64,000 bases of DNA from Rhabditoides inermis (GCA_963966185.1 CAWZYM010000318.1:124001-188000); one strand, 5' to 3'. Positions 11,205 through 22,023 are shown, counted from the stretch's first letter. Program-made: numbers and translations. The notes: a model not told the origin generated them from the sequence alone.

Positions 11205-11729
11205 TACATTGTAAACTGTACACTGTACATTGCTGGTGGGTGAAGAGATCAGAATATTTATCTCGGATCAAGTTGCACACAATATCGATTAAAATACAGT
11301 AGGGTGCAGAGAGGAGAGCATATTAGTAATTTATTACAGCCAATATGACTGCGACGAAATGTACGTATATATTGAATATGAAGTTGAATGATAACATGAA
11401 ATGTCATTTGCATACATTCTCGGGGTTCTGTGACTCGTTTGGAATTATGTCGAAACTGTGATTTATCGAAAGCTCTGTGATCACCTTTTTATTGATTGAG
11501 TTATATGTTTAACTTCGTTACGTACGCCAGGATAGGATAATAAAAACAATAATTGCAGAAAAAACGATAAACATGTGTAATAGCTTTTGTATCCTCGTCA
11601 CACACTGCAGGCGACTACTTTGCTGAGCGCAGCTGGCGCGGACTCGATGACAGTGTGCGTGTGGATGAGTCGACACGGGTGGAGGAGGGCCGGGCGGGCA
11701 TCGCGGCTGCATACCACAACGAGCAGTAG
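9106..11729 (+). CDS. dph-2: DPH2, diphthamide biosynthesis protein 2, C-terminal half only
   Basis: Partner of DPH1 in the first step of diphthamide synthesis on elongation factor 2, in the cytosol. Six exons keep frame: 9106-9172, 9533-9646, 10441-10569, 10664-10736, 11013-11147 and 11611-11729. They encode RRLFLVEKLRDART-type helix (here KRLFLVEKLRDART), VGLIVGSVGVAGHREAV, VPKLSNFSSDIDVFVLLSCP, FYRPVLSMFEAE, a linker with GESDVDEEGD, and DYFAERSWRGLDDS followed by GIAAAYHNEQ and a stop. These are hallmark DPH2 segments. About 212 residues are present; the family is usually near 450-500, so the N-terminal half, with its metal-cluster Cys region, is missing. The first exon starts at an acceptor AG with a split codon, so it is internal. 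It could be a truncated duplicate or a gene whose 5' exons lie elsewhere. Confidence 0.85.
9820..9866. repeat. (GA)n microsatellite in DPH2 intron
   Basis: Almost perfect AG dinucleotide run inside the DPH2 intron after the VVSVGK exon. Confidence 0.9.
10611..10645. repeat. (GA)n microsatellite in DPH2 intron
   Basis: AG dinucleotide run, preceded by GGGA repeats, filling most of the 94-bp intron between the third and fourth DPH2 exons. Confidence 0.9.
11163..11202. repeat. (TAA)n microsatellite
   Basis: Perfect ATA/TAA trinucleotide run just after the fifth DPH2 exon donor. Confidence 0.9.
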
Positions 11730-12055
11730 TAGGCGGGAGAGGGGGGGAGTAGTTGAACAATGTTTTCTTGTTGATTTGTTACGCTTCCACGTTATTGTTG
11801 ATGTTCCACCTTTGTTCAATTGTTTTCATCGAGTGTTCTTGATTTCGTAAAGATAAGATTTCTATGATCTGGTTATCTGATCACTTGCTCTCGTGAAATG
11901 GGTGAACGTTGTTTAGTGGTCGTCCCTCGCAACTGATTGGGTGCAGATTAAGATTCGATCTGTCTTCACTCCCTCACACGCCAACGCGGGCTAAGAGACT
12001 ACGAGAGAATACTCGAAAAGCTAATATATGAGAGGTCGTATCAGACAATAGCTGA
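11730..12055. other. DPH2 3' flank
   Basis: No gene recognised between the DPH2 stop and the fold-back element. Confidence 0.5.
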
Positions 12056-12862
12056 CAAGGAGTGTCGTTTAGATCACAGAAGCCGATGGTGACCAAACTG
12101 ATATCAGAGATACCCTAGGAGGTCACTAGTCGAAAACCGTTTTTAAATCCACATGACCGGCCATACGTTTCGAGATATTTACGTTTCAAATTTTGGAGCT
12201 AAACCGTGTGGATTGCTTTTGCGGTCTGTCACACCATTCGCGCGAGCTGTGAAACAGCGGCGGTGGCCTAGTGGATAGAGCGGCCTGCTTTCAAGCGGCA
12301 TGGTGTGGGTTCGCTCTCCGGATAAGCTTTTTATTTTGCCGACACTTTCCGGACTTGTACGTTTTGGTGACAATTGGGCAGTTGGTAGAAAACTCCTATC
12401 ATCTTCTTTTTTCAAATCGAACGGTCATATGTCTTGTTGAGAGCTCATTACAAAATGTTTGCGTTCTTTAGAATTCAAAAATTTCGATAAATATTACCGA
12501 CGAAGGTTTCCATATGATCCCCTCACCATGCGTGACTCCAACCATTTGAACAAAAAAGTACAAGTCCGGAGAGAATCGGCAAAATGAAAAGCATATCCGC
12601 AGAGCGAACCCACAGCCTGCCGCTTGACAGACAGCCGCTCTATCCACTAGGCCACCGACGCTGTTTCACAGCTCGCGCGAATGGAGTGACAGACCGCAAA
12701 AGCAATCCACACGGTTTAGCTCCAAAATTTGAAACGTAAATATCTCGAAACGTATGGCCGGTCATGTGGATTTAAAAACGGTTTTCGACTAGTGACCTCC
12801 TAGGGTATCTCTGATATCAGTTTGGTCACCATCAGCTTCTGTGACCTAAACAACACTCCTTG
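12056..12862. mobile_element. Fold-back element with about 320-bp inverted arms
   Basis: The left arm (about 12056-12390) is repeated in reverse complement at about 12545-12862 with high identity, around a short centre. The termini read CAAGGAGTGT and its complement. A direct TGA flanks both ends (12053-12055 and 12863-12865), which fits a 3-bp target duplication. No transposase is inside; each arm carries a tRNA-like module. Confidence 0.8.
12262..12325 (+). other. tRNA-like module in fold-back arm
   Basis: GTGGCCTAGTGGATAGAGC looks like a tRNA D-arm/A box and GGGTTCGCTCTCC like a T-arm/B box, with tRNA-like spacing. The mirrored arm has the complement at 12600-12660. The acceptor stem is not convincing, so I do not call a functional tRNA. 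Confidence 0.6.
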
Positions 12863-12952
12863 TGAGACGCGCGCCTCTGGCAACGTCTCCGCATCATCTC
12901 ACTCATTAGTCAGACAGTTCTACACGCTCCACTTTCTCCGAAGCATGACTGA

Positions 12953-14177
12953 CACGGGCAGCTTGCGCACTCGTCTTCGCGGATTCTTATGAAAACATGG
13001 TCATATACACAGTTTTTCATGCTGATTCCGAATATGAGCATAACTTTTCCTAAATGGTTGTTTGAATCCAATTTGGACAGCCACCGAATAGACTACCCAT
13101 GAAATTGACCTGTCGACAACTGCAGCGTGGCCGAATGGATAGTGAGTTGGAAAGTTGAAAATGACAGTCAAAATGACAGGTGCGGTATCGAAGCAATGCC
13201 GCTATGCGGCAAAACTTTCTGCAAGATGGAATAATAACAACTTTATATAATAAGCACAAACTTATTTCGAGAATCGTTTCTAGCAACGATGTTTGTTCAT
13301 AACCATACAATCAAAGCAATAATACTTTTCGCAACGGGGACATCTAATGAAGGAAGGAGTGGGACGGGACGGTAACGGTTTTTCCGGCAAGCATAAGGTT
13401 GATAATAGTTTGATGATCAGTGAAGGATGACCATGAATCGACAAGCAAAACGATATCATTGGGTTGGGAGTCTTGCTATCACACAGACAAGATTTGACCC
13501 ATTCTATCATGTGCATCTTCGTCATGATATGTGACGTTTTGCCGGGAATAACAATAAGATTATCGACACCAACTAATCCTTTCTTCGGAAACATGCCGTT
13601 CGCTTCACCAATCACAAGAAGACCTTTTTCACCCAGGCGCCCATCGGCGTAGATAGTGGCATAAAGGTGATGCTGTGTTGGATTGCATTGGTCGAACTTG
13701 CGACTCTGATCACATTTTTTCTCTCCTTTGGTGGAATAGGAGCGAGGAGACACGAACTCCTTCCAACATCCGGTTTGGTCGGCCTCTCTACCTCACTGTT
13801 CGCTCATTACGTGTACCAATCAGCGCGAGCCAGCTTTCCAGATATCCAATTTCAGATTTGCATAATTATCGAGAGACGACAGGGCGACATACGCCGCCAA
13901 AGAGAACCGGCAAAAAGTTTTGCCGCATAGCGGCATTGCATCGATACCGCACCTGTCATTTTGACTGTCATTTCCAACTTTTCAACTCACTATCCATTCG
14001 GCCACGCTGCTGTTATCGACAGGTCATTTTCATGGGTAGTCTATTCGGTGGCTGTCCAAAGTGGTTTCAAACAACCAATCAGGAAAAGTTATGCTGATAT
14101 TCCGAATCAGCATGAAAAACTGTGTGTGACCATGTTTTCATAAGAATCCGCCAAGACGAGTGCGCAAGCTGCCCGTG
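12953..14177. mobile_element. TIR DNA transposon (1.2 kb) with broken DDE transposase
   Basis: Terminal inverted repeats of about 260 bp (12953-13211 and 13915-14177) begin CACGGGCAGCTTGCGCACTC. Both ends are flanked by TGA (12950-12952, 14178-14180), read as a 3-bp target duplication. The inside encodes a damaged transposase on the minus strand. The arms carry a module GTGGCCGAATGGATAGTGAG resembling a tRNA D-arm. Superfamily not certain: a 3-bp duplication and CAC start fit CACTA-like or Harbinger-like elements. Confidence 0.8.
13283..13735 (-). pseudogene. DDE transposase fragment, frameshifted
   Basis: The main frame reads KKCDQSRKFDQCNPTQHHLY, then YADGRLGEKGLLVIGEA, KGLVGVDNLIVIPGKTSHIM and MHMIEWVKSCL. 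After about 13480 the sense frame shifts, where another frame gives DIVLLVDSWSSFTDHQTI, the Asp-centred second motif of DDE transposases in this nematode-expanded group. The N-terminal DNA-binding part and the last acidic residue are absent. It therefore cannot move on its own. It sits between the long inverted repeats of the element. The catalytic assignment rests on motif resemblance. Confidence 0.65.
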
Positions 14178-14236
14178 TGAGGTATGTTTTTCACTCCGTT
14201 GTCACAATATCTAGTCCTCTAATCTAGTCGTTTCAG

Positions 14237-14553
14237 TGGTGTGATCTACCATTCGAGATTCGTGTACACATACTCTCCAGTCTCAATGGTTTTGATCTTA
14301 TCTGTTATTCTCTGACTAATAAGAAAGCAAGGTGTGTAGCATACTGTGTAATAAATGAATGTATACAAGTTTCAGAGAAGACATCAAGTCCATATTTGGA
14401 TCTGGCGCGGCATCTCACCATATCGAGTTTGACGTGTGCAAGGTATATAATTGCATTATGCTACTGTACAAGCAATCATTTCAGAAAACAATTGTATGGA
14501 AGGCGCGTTCGACATACGGAAATTCCATCAACGAAGTGTTTTTTTCAAATTAG
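14237..14553 (+). pseudogene. F-box protein fragment (3 exons), 5' end missing
   Basis: Exon 14237-14331 encodes WCDLPFEIRVHILSSLNGFD and LICYSLTNKKA, a good F-box match (LP..I...IL..L...DL). It splices in frame to 14376-14442 (REDIKSIFGSGAASHHIEFD, VCK) and 14485-14553 (KTIVWKARSTYGNSINEVFF, SN, stop). F-box proteins link substrates to SKP1-cullin ubiquitin ligases. There is no start codon: the first exon opens at an acceptor only 57 bp after the TIR transposon, which may have separated it from its 5' end. Without the usual C-terminal substrate domain it is likely a remnant, though a short gene with an upstream first exon cannot be excluded. Confidence 0.5.
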
Positions 14554-14843
14554 TATGTATTGTAATGTAATGTTTATCGTAATCGACTAGGATAGGTATA
14601 CACGGGAGCAATAAATAACGAAGATGCAAATGCAACAATGTACAGTACATGCTACCGTAATATTTGGGTGGATAGATGCTGCTGCCGTGGAAGACAGACC
14701 GCAGTAGAGTGACCGCACCCGCGCCCCCGATGCCTACCCCGGCACCGCCCCCAGAGTGGAGTGGCTACCACATAGTGGAGTAGTGCCGCTAACTGTAATT
14801 GAGGAAGACGCGCAGCATTGCGCGGTAAAGTGCAGTCAGTATA
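14554..14843. other. 3' flank
   Basis: AATAAA at about 14609 could serve the F-box transcript. Otherwise nothing recognised before the LINE end. Confidence 0.4.
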
Positions 14844-15565
14844 CTAGTTCGCTGTATATGATTTCAGAACATTTTTCATGAGATAGTTCGTCAGATTTGT
14901 TTTGAATATTTTGGAATTGTCTTCACAAACGATGGAAGTTGGTAACTGATTCCAAACAGTGCAAACTCTGTGAGATAGGAAAGATTGTTCGAGAGCAGTG
15001 GTTAATTTTGAGAAGATTTTCAGTCCATTTCCTCTACTCCTTGACTGAATTGAAGATTCTTTCGAGTACAATACAATCGGATTGTCTTCTTTGTCCACCC
15101 AAACTTGACCATACACATACTTGTGTGCAGTACAAACATCTTTTATTGTTCTGCGCAATGAAAGAGGTTTGAGATCAAGTTCTTTCAGTCTTTGATCATA
15201 CTCAAGATTCGGACAAAAACGTTTTGTAAACTTTCTTTGAATTTTCTCAACTGGATCCCAGTAAGTTTTCTTTATATCAATGAGGCACTCAGTATTGTAT
15301 TCCAAAATAGGTAAAACCTTAGCATTAAAGAGCGTCATAAAGCCTTTCTTGTTAAAACTGAAGGCTCTGAACATATTATTCATAATTGCACCTGCCTTAC
15401 GAGCTTGCTGTAGTAAGTGAATTCGAGGTTTAAGATCACTTGATATTTCAACTCCAAGATCTCGGATATGGTCTTTTTGTTGCAGCTGTATTCCGCCAAT
15501 AGAATAACACGAATTATGGCGTTTTTGTCTTCCAGTACAGCGCACTTGCCAATTGAAATTTTTAA

Positions 15566-16127
15566 AGGTAGTGTACCCTCTGAATCTGGGTGTATGCGTA
15601 GATATAACATGTCATTGTTTACGATTCAATGAGTATATTATGATAATGCAAATATACATTCTGAAACAAATTAGTTTTAAAAAAATCATTTGAAAATTGG
15701 AGTGAGAAATCGTAGAATCTAATAACTTTTAATCAGCTCGGGGGTGTGTGCACAACTTGCACGAAGTTACACAATTTGACCACACTTTCGGCTGTTTCAT
15801 TAAAGACAATTTATTTCCATGTGTTTATATTGTTTCTTATGTCATTCTTATTTTGAATAACATTTTTAATATGTGTTTCTTTTACGAATTTGGCGGGAAC
15901 AGCTAATAGAAAAATGATCTGCTAAACGCAGTAAGTTTGTTAAAGTTCATAACTCATATCGTTGCGTAAATATGCGTATCATGTTGGATTTCAATAAATT
16001 TTTGATAAATTTTAATTTCATTATTTTTCATCACAAACAACCACAAACGGCATGAAAATCTTTCTAAAAAGCATTGATAATACATTCGTGATAATTTTTA
16101 ATATGGGATTCAGAGGGTACACTACCT
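15566..16127. mobile_element. MITE (562 bp) in LINE ORF2
   Basis: Ends AGGTAGTGTACCCTCTGAAT and its reverse complement, flanked on both sides by TTAA (15562-15565, 16128-16131). It interrupts the reverse transcriptase right after WFSNRQL. TTAA suggests a piggyBac-like mover; a TA duplication with two more TIR bases is equally compatible. Confidence 0.85.
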
Positions 16128-16554
16128 TTAATTGCCGATTAGAGAACCAATCAAAAGCTGAGTTCATATCAGTTTGAAGCTTTGTTAAATAGTCCGGAAT
16201 ACTTCTACTTATATAAAATTTAGTATCATCTGCATACATCAGTGTTTTTGAGTGTTGTATGCATTTTTCAAGATCATTCAGGTAAATGTTGAAAAGAAGA
16301 GGCCCCAGGACTGATCCTTGAGGCACTCCGCTTCCCACTATTGTTGGTTGGGAGACAGATTCATTCACTCTCACCATTTGATGTCGACCATTTAGATATA
16401 CTTTTATCCAATTCACAATTTCTCTACTGATCCCGTAAGCACACATGATGTCCAACAATCTACGATGGTTCACTGTATCGAATGCCTTCGCAATGTCCAA
16501 ATATATGACATCTGTTCCTTGCCGGTTTTTGATCAGGTCACTTTGAAACTTTAA

Positions 16555-16906
16555 AGCAACAGTGGCGACTTATTTTCGACTCGGAGTATTATTAAAATCA
16601 TATTATCCTAACACATTTGCAATTTTTGCGAAAGTACGACGATTCTGCGTAACTTTCGATTCTGCCACTGCGAAGAATGCAGCTCAAAATTTGAAATTCC
16701 CGCCAACGCTTCACTGCAAAAATTGGGGTCGGAGACATGACCGCAAATAAACAACGCTCGGTCACTTGCTTCTTGGCTCAGTGCATGTGCGCTGTGTTGT
16801 GCCCCCGATCTTCGCGGGTTCGATTCCTGTCACCGCCAAATGTTTTGCTCGTGTGAAAATGAGGAGTTGTGGCAGGTTGTGGCAGAAATAAGTCGCCACT
16901 GTTCCT
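16555..16906. mobile_element. MITE (352 bp) in LINE ORF2, carries tRNA-like module
   Basis: Ends AGCAACAGTGGCGACTTATT and the near-exact complement, flanked by TTAA (16551-16554, 16907-16910). It splits the reverse transcriptase after SSQLL. The right half has a tRNA-like module at 16769-16837. Confidence 0.85.
16769..16837 (+). other. tRNA-like module inside MITE
   Basis: TTGGCTCAGTGCATGTGCGC resembles a D-arm/A box. GCGGGTTCGATTCCTGTC is a good B box with a paired T-arm. The acceptor stem is poor, so a functional tRNA is not claimed. Confidence 0.6.
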
Positions 16907-18556
16907 TTAAGAGTTGAGAGGATGTGGATCTATGATCTAAGAAACCATGCTGATTTGATGAAATAATGTGATTTTGCCACATGTATTTTCTTATATCATG
17001 TGTAACAATCGTTTCAAATAATCTGCAAGATGTACATGTGAGTGCAATGGGGCGATAGTTTGTCGGATTACATGGATCACCAGACTTGAACACCGCCGTT
17101 ACAATAGATGTTTTCCACACTTTCGGCAATGTGCAAGTCTGTATACTTCTCGTGAATATAATTGATAGCGGAAGAGCAAGCACGACAGCTAATTTATGAA
17201 GGGCAATACTAGGAATGGAGTCCACACCATAAGAAAGTTTGTTTTTGACTTTTAATAAAAATCTGTATACATTCACAGGACTGAAGTCAATGCTATTCAT
17301 ACTAGATCCAAGAACCACATCGGGAGTGAATGGTTTGTTGTCATCCACTGTGAATACAGATTTGAAATGATTGTTGAGAAGCTCTGCTCGTTGCGAATCA
17401 TCTACTACAAGTTCGCCTTGCTGATTTCTTAGAGCACCTAGCTGTTTTCTACTCAGTGTTTTTGCAGATACATATTTCCAAAAACTATTTAAATCGAAAC
17501 TATTCAAAATTCCGAATTCTTTCTTTCTAATAACCATGTGAAGTTCGTGCTTGTACTTAGATTCAGCTATCTTATATGCATCTCTGTCTGCCTGCATTTT
17601 TGAAACCTTATATCGAGTATATAATTTACGTGATTTATCACGTAATTTGGTAATATAACGAGGCCATTTTTGCTTAGCTTGTTTGATTGTTGGTGTCCAC
17701 TTGTTCAAACAATCAGTAACAATTTTAGAAAAGTGAGTGTACATCATATCAATATCTGTAAAATTTGTCAACTCAATGTCCCAATCAACATGAGCTAATT
17801 CTGCCTCAATAGCAGTATAGTCACTTAATCTGTATGATTTGAATGGCTTATCTTTATGATGGTGTTGATTAGTGATACGAAATTCAAGTTCACAAGTAAC
17901 TAATAAGTGATCAGAAACAGGTGTATCAACTTCGACATTGAATATCATACTTTTCTCAGACGTGAATAGGAGATCTAACGTGTTACCATTTGTGTGAGTG
18001 GGATGGTGAACGTGTTGTGTAAGACCAGAGAGAGCAACAAATTCCAAGAATTCCTTGCTCATTGGTCTCACTGCGTCCATAATACCCCACTCCACATCTG
18101 GCATATTGAAATCACCCGCTATCACATATTGACAAGAAAGATTCAAACCATCTATATATTGTTGAAACTCATGTGTGAATGTGAGATCGTTAGCAATACT
18201 TCCTTTTCTGTATACACCAATAATACATAGTGAAATTCCTGAATTATTTGTGATTTTGACAGATATAGCTTCCAATTTAATATTGGAATATGGTCTTCCG
18301 ATTTGTGAAGGAGATAGAGAATCTGATACAAAAATACCTACTCCACCACCACCACCTTGAGGTCTGCTAGCAGAAAAAAACGTGTAATTTGGAATACTGA
18401 TCAAGGCACCTGATGATAACCAAGTTTCTGTTATAATTAACACACTATTAGTTTGAAGCGACAAATAGTGATTACAAAACAGTAATGACTGGGTGTTCAA
18501 ACTTCTTATATTTGCTAGCGAAAGTTTAGTATACTGACTGCACGAAGACATTACTG

Positions 18557-19427
18557 CGCATTACCGGTCACGTCAACCCCAACTACATTACCTCCAACAG
18601 GGGCAGTTCCGGGGGAAGAAGTCGGGGGGGGGGGGGGGGAAGAAGTGCGCGAATCTTCCTCTCCAAGATCATCATGTCCCTCACGACAAACATCATGTAT
18701 CCGGTCCTGCAATTCAAATTATATACAAACTGTCAAAGCTGCGAATCTCTCTCACGCTCCAGGGCTGTCAGATCCCGGCACACGTAGCGACCGAGACCCG
18801 CCCCTCCAATCGTCCGGCGAACCGTCTCAGCGTCGTCGTTGCTGCGGCAGAGGACCTTGATGGGGCGGCGGGGCTGGGTCGAGGCGGGCGGGTGGCGGTA
18901 GGCTTTGACCACCATGTCGGGGTCTTCTCCTCGTCCAGATAGTGCGGCCTTCACAGCATCAGTCAATGTTGTTTCGTCTTCGTTTTCTTCATCGTCCTTT
19001 CCAACTTTCCAACTATCACACATCGACGGTCTTTCTCCTCCTTTTCCCGATCTTCTTTGCACTTTCCAGAGCGAACGTAGATGTCGTATCGGGGATTGGG
19101 CGGTGTTTCTTTGGCGAGCGAGTACAGCTCGCGCAGGGTGTTGGCAGCGAGCATGGCGGGCGGGCGTCCGTACGGGGCAGCAGTGGTCGTTGCGGCGGGG
19201 CGGCTGGTGAGAGGCGGAAAGTCGTTGTCGTTGTGTCTCCAGGATCCATTCGGCTTGTCGGTCTTGTGCTTGCGGATGAGAGAGGCGTAGTCGGCGATCA
19301 GTCGTTCGTGTTTGGCATTCAGAGACATGTAGGCGGTCATCAGCTGGTTATGGGCGTCCAGCAGCTTTGCGTGGTCTCCTTGTGTCACGTACCCAGTGGA
19401 ATCGGGCGGCGGGGAATCGGCGGTCAT
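18557..19427 (-). pseudogene. LINE ORF1 (nucleic-acid-binding type), frameshifted
   Basis: The first segment encodes a helical stretch (LLDAHNQLMTAYMSLNAKHE) and then KDRRCVIVGKLE, an RRM-like beginning. The frame shifts, and the continuation reads DAVKAALSGRGEDPDMV, RRPIKVLCRSNDDAETVRR and YVCRDLTALERERD, as in ORF1 proteins of Jockey/CR1-type elements. A final piece reads DRIHDVCREGHDDLGEEDSR, then a C-tract coding for prolines, and ends GNAQ with the TAATG overlap. The function in the family is RNA binding and chaperoning. No zinc knuckles were seen. Confidence 0.7.
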
Positions 19428-19450
19428 TTGAGGCAGGCGGCCGGTCACGA

Positions 19451-19854
19451 CAGGAGAAAGGAATGAATGGAAGTATAAATAAAATCAAATAGCAATGTTT
19501 TGTGAAGGTACTGTACTCGTGGGCGGCGGATTCCACTGTGCGACACAATACATGCGGGATTCTATGGAAGCAGACGCGAGTGAGATCTTTGTACCCAACG
19601 TACCGCATAGCACTCTTTCAGTTGCGGCTGTGGAAGTGATTCGGAGGAAATGATACAGCTCCGCTAGCAGTGCGTCATTTCGTGAAGTTCCTCGAACGCA
19701 GACCACTCAAGTCACTTTATATAAATCCGGTAATACAATTGTGTGACTATTTTCATTTCTGAAATATTTTTTTAGGAAAAAAAGCTACTCGCGCTGTCTT
19801 TCCTGTTGAATAAAAATATAAAATTTATAATAATCACTCATATCTCTCAAGGGC
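19451..19854. other. Region upstream of the LINE
   Basis: May include the LINE 5' untranslated part. No gene recognised. Confidence 0.4.
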
Positions 19855-21525
19855 ATGTGGAACATCATTGAACGATTTTGGCCACAATCACTGAATATCG
19901 ACGGCGTTAATTCGTACACGGACTTCAGTGAAACTCAAGTTTGTTTATTCTATTTTTTAAATGTATCGTTTCTCGAAACAGCACGTTTCAGATCGCGGCG
20001 AAGTCGTTGCGATGCATTCGCACCACTGGCTCCATGGACCATGGTGTTTCTGCCCACCCTAGTCGATTTGCCAAATCTCCAGGTTTCTTATAGTTTCTGT
20101 TTGTTTTTTATTGCTACTACTTTTCAATGTCTTCACGGTTCTATCTGCAGGACCGTAGTATTCCGAAACATAAAGGTGGTTCACATTCGACAGTCAAACA
20201 TGTAACATCATTTCAGGCTTGGTATAATAACACATTCGACTTTTACCAGTGCGAGTTTACTGGAGCCATGTCGAGTCTTCTGGTCGAAAAGGTATAGTTA
20301 ATAGTTCACAATTAATTTTTGATCAATATAAAAATAAATAAAAAGAAGTTGTTTATCCATAAAACAGTCAAGCACCAAATGGGGATATGGAAATGAGTTG
20401 GTCGGTCGTGAGTCGAACTCCGTTCCACGTCCTCAACCCTCATCAGAAACACCCAAAAAGATCTTTGTAAATGAAATAGCAAATTTTGCCTTTTTAGAAG
20501 CTGCCTCCTTTCACGAGACTCATGAGCTGCGGAGGGGAGAAGTGCGAGTGCACAGTTATTCGAATCAGCAGACATCAACGCAGTGATGACATGGACATGC
20601 TGGTGAGGCAATAACACCTACTGGTTTATACTCGCAATGAGTGGCTAGCTGTGGGATAAATCAGAGGACGACGGAGAGTCAGCCATCTGCAATAGCGCGT
20701 AAAACAAGGGAGGCAGATAGTGTTTGGACCAATTTATCGACCAGATTTCTGGTCGAATGACCGGCCAAAATAAAACCAATGACCGGTTATTTTCTGGTTG
20801 GCCAGAGAAATGACCGGCCAAAATAAACCGGTTTTGAGAAATCTGGCCAAACCAGAACCAGAACCAGAAATTTCTGGTTTTCAAAAAACCAGAAATTTCT
20901 GGTTTTGTAGTTTGTACCTCTGGTTTTTTGGACCGGTCAATATCATTTCTCGATTCTCGAATGAGATGAGGTATGATGAGGACATTTCATGGCTAAATGA
21001 CAATGAGACGTCACATTTCTCGAACGACCGCCAAACCAAAACCAGTACTGGCCAAATGAAAACCAGAACCAGAAATTTCTGGTTTTTTTCGACCGAAAAC
21101 CAGAAATATCTGGTCCGGCCAATGACCTGGCCAATTTTTTCTGGTTTTAAATGACGCTGGTTTTGAAAAGGGCGCCAAATTTCTGGTTAACCAGAAATAA
21201 ACCGGTAATTTGGTCCAAACACTAGAGGCAGACGATCATGGCACCGCATTTCGAACTGCAAGCAATAATTAAGAATACAATATAGAAAAATGAACTGCAA
21301 TAACCACACCTACAGTAACAGCACGGAAGCTCTTCCGGAAATGTATATTTCAGCTGACATACCGACAAGGCTGGCACGACAATCCAGCGTTCTGGGACAG
21401 TTGGACGACCTATATTCGCAGGTGCACCTTCCTTCCCTCCACGCAGCCATTCAAGCACTGTGGGCAGTTTCCATGCGGAAGCGGACCGGGCTGCGACTGC
21501 AACACATGTCGAGCTGGAGTTGACT
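19855..21525 (+). pseudogene. Unrecognised exon-like pieces, Cys-rich ending
   Basis: I do not recognise this. Several plus-strand open pieces are bounded by plausible splice sites: 19855-19938 (MWNIIERFWPQSLNIDGVNS, YTDFSETQ), 19992-20080, 20217-20291 (AWYNNTFDFYQCEFTGAMSS, LLVEK) and 21353-21525 (LTYRQGWHDNPAFWDSWTTY, IRRC, then CGQFPCGSGPGCDCNTCRAG). The last piece ends at a stop codon and looks like the C-terminus of a secreted Cys-rich protein. The pieces do not all join in one frame, and a hAT-type MITE sits in the gap before the last one. It may be a decayed gene or a real gene whose exons I have misjoined. Confidence 0.3.
20718..21224. mobile_element. hAT-type MITE (507 bp) built of short palindromes
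   Basis: Ends TAGTGTTTGGACCAA and its exact complement, with an 8-bp direct repeat GAGGCAGA on both sides (20710-20717, 21225-21232), as hAT transposition leaves. The inside is filled with repeats of the palindrome CCAGAAATTTCTGG and of GACCGGCCAA. No coding capacity. A small piece of the same repeat occurs near 47000-47036. Confidence 0.9.
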
Positions 21526-22023
21526 TGGAGTAGTTGATAACGAGTGTCAGTGGATGTCTGCTATACCTTTTCTATGTTGCTTTTTGTAAACATTGAAACT
21601 TGCGCAAAAAACTTCATTTCTGCGACTGCAACACATGTTAGGCCGGAGTTGATAATAAGATACACTACATCTTTCTTGATACATATACATTTAGATCAAA
21701 ACCACATTCCAGCCATTCATCTCTCGAGATACAACACTCGATCTCACGAAAAACAAATTGCGATTCCTAGAAATAAGTATAAAGATGAAAAATTAGAGAG
21801 GGCGCGCAGCGCCCTCTCTTTTGGCTTAGGATAGGGCTCGCGCCAGAATTTTCAAGAAGCTATATCCAAAAATCATGTTAGCAGGAATGTGAACTCATCC
21901 AATTGATGTTAGTTAGATTCGCACGGTTCCGTAGGCCAGATCACTAATTGATGGCATCTTTGTATCTTTTCTCTGAAAGAAGTTATGAGCGATCTCGCGC
22001 ACCCATGAGGTGAGAGGCCAGCG

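Larger units (their letters stand above)
14844..18551 (-). pseudogene. LINE ORF2: endonuclease plus reverse transcriptase, disrupted
   Basis: The N-terminus has endonuclease motifs: LSLANIRSLN, IITETWL, and VIAGDFNMPDVEWG. The reverse transcriptase follows: WKTSIVTAVFKSGDPCNPTN, YRPIAL, HGFLDHRSTSSQLL, then after the first MITE VIYLDIAKAFDTVNH, GVPQGSVLGPLLFNIYLND and the catalytic YADDTKFY, and after the second MITE a C-terminal segment with VLPILEYNTE and VCTVWNQLP. Apart from the two insertions, most of the coding frame is intact, so the element was moved recently before the MITEs landed. It copies RNA into DNA at a nicked target. Confidence 0.9.
14844..19450 (-). mobile_element. Two-ORF non-LTR retrotransposon (Jockey/CR1-like), interrupted by two MITEs
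   Basis: Reads leftward: ORF1 (19427-18557), then ORF2 with apurinic-type endonuclease and reverse transcriptase (18551-14844). The two ORFs meet at TAATG, so the stop of ORF1 overlaps the ATG of ORF2. ORF1 has a frameshift near 19000, and ORF2 is split by MITEs at 16555-16906 and 15566-16127. The exact 5' and 3' ends were not located. Confidence 0.9.

Noticed and set aside
13675..14097. Plus-strand 140-codon frame in the TIR transposon
   Set aside because: It runs into the inverted repeat and has no motif; the transposase motifs are on the minus strand.
18905..19466. Plus-strand frames at 18.9-19.5 kb
   Set aside because: Antisense of LINE ORF1, whose end and TAATG link to ORF2 are clear on the minus strand.
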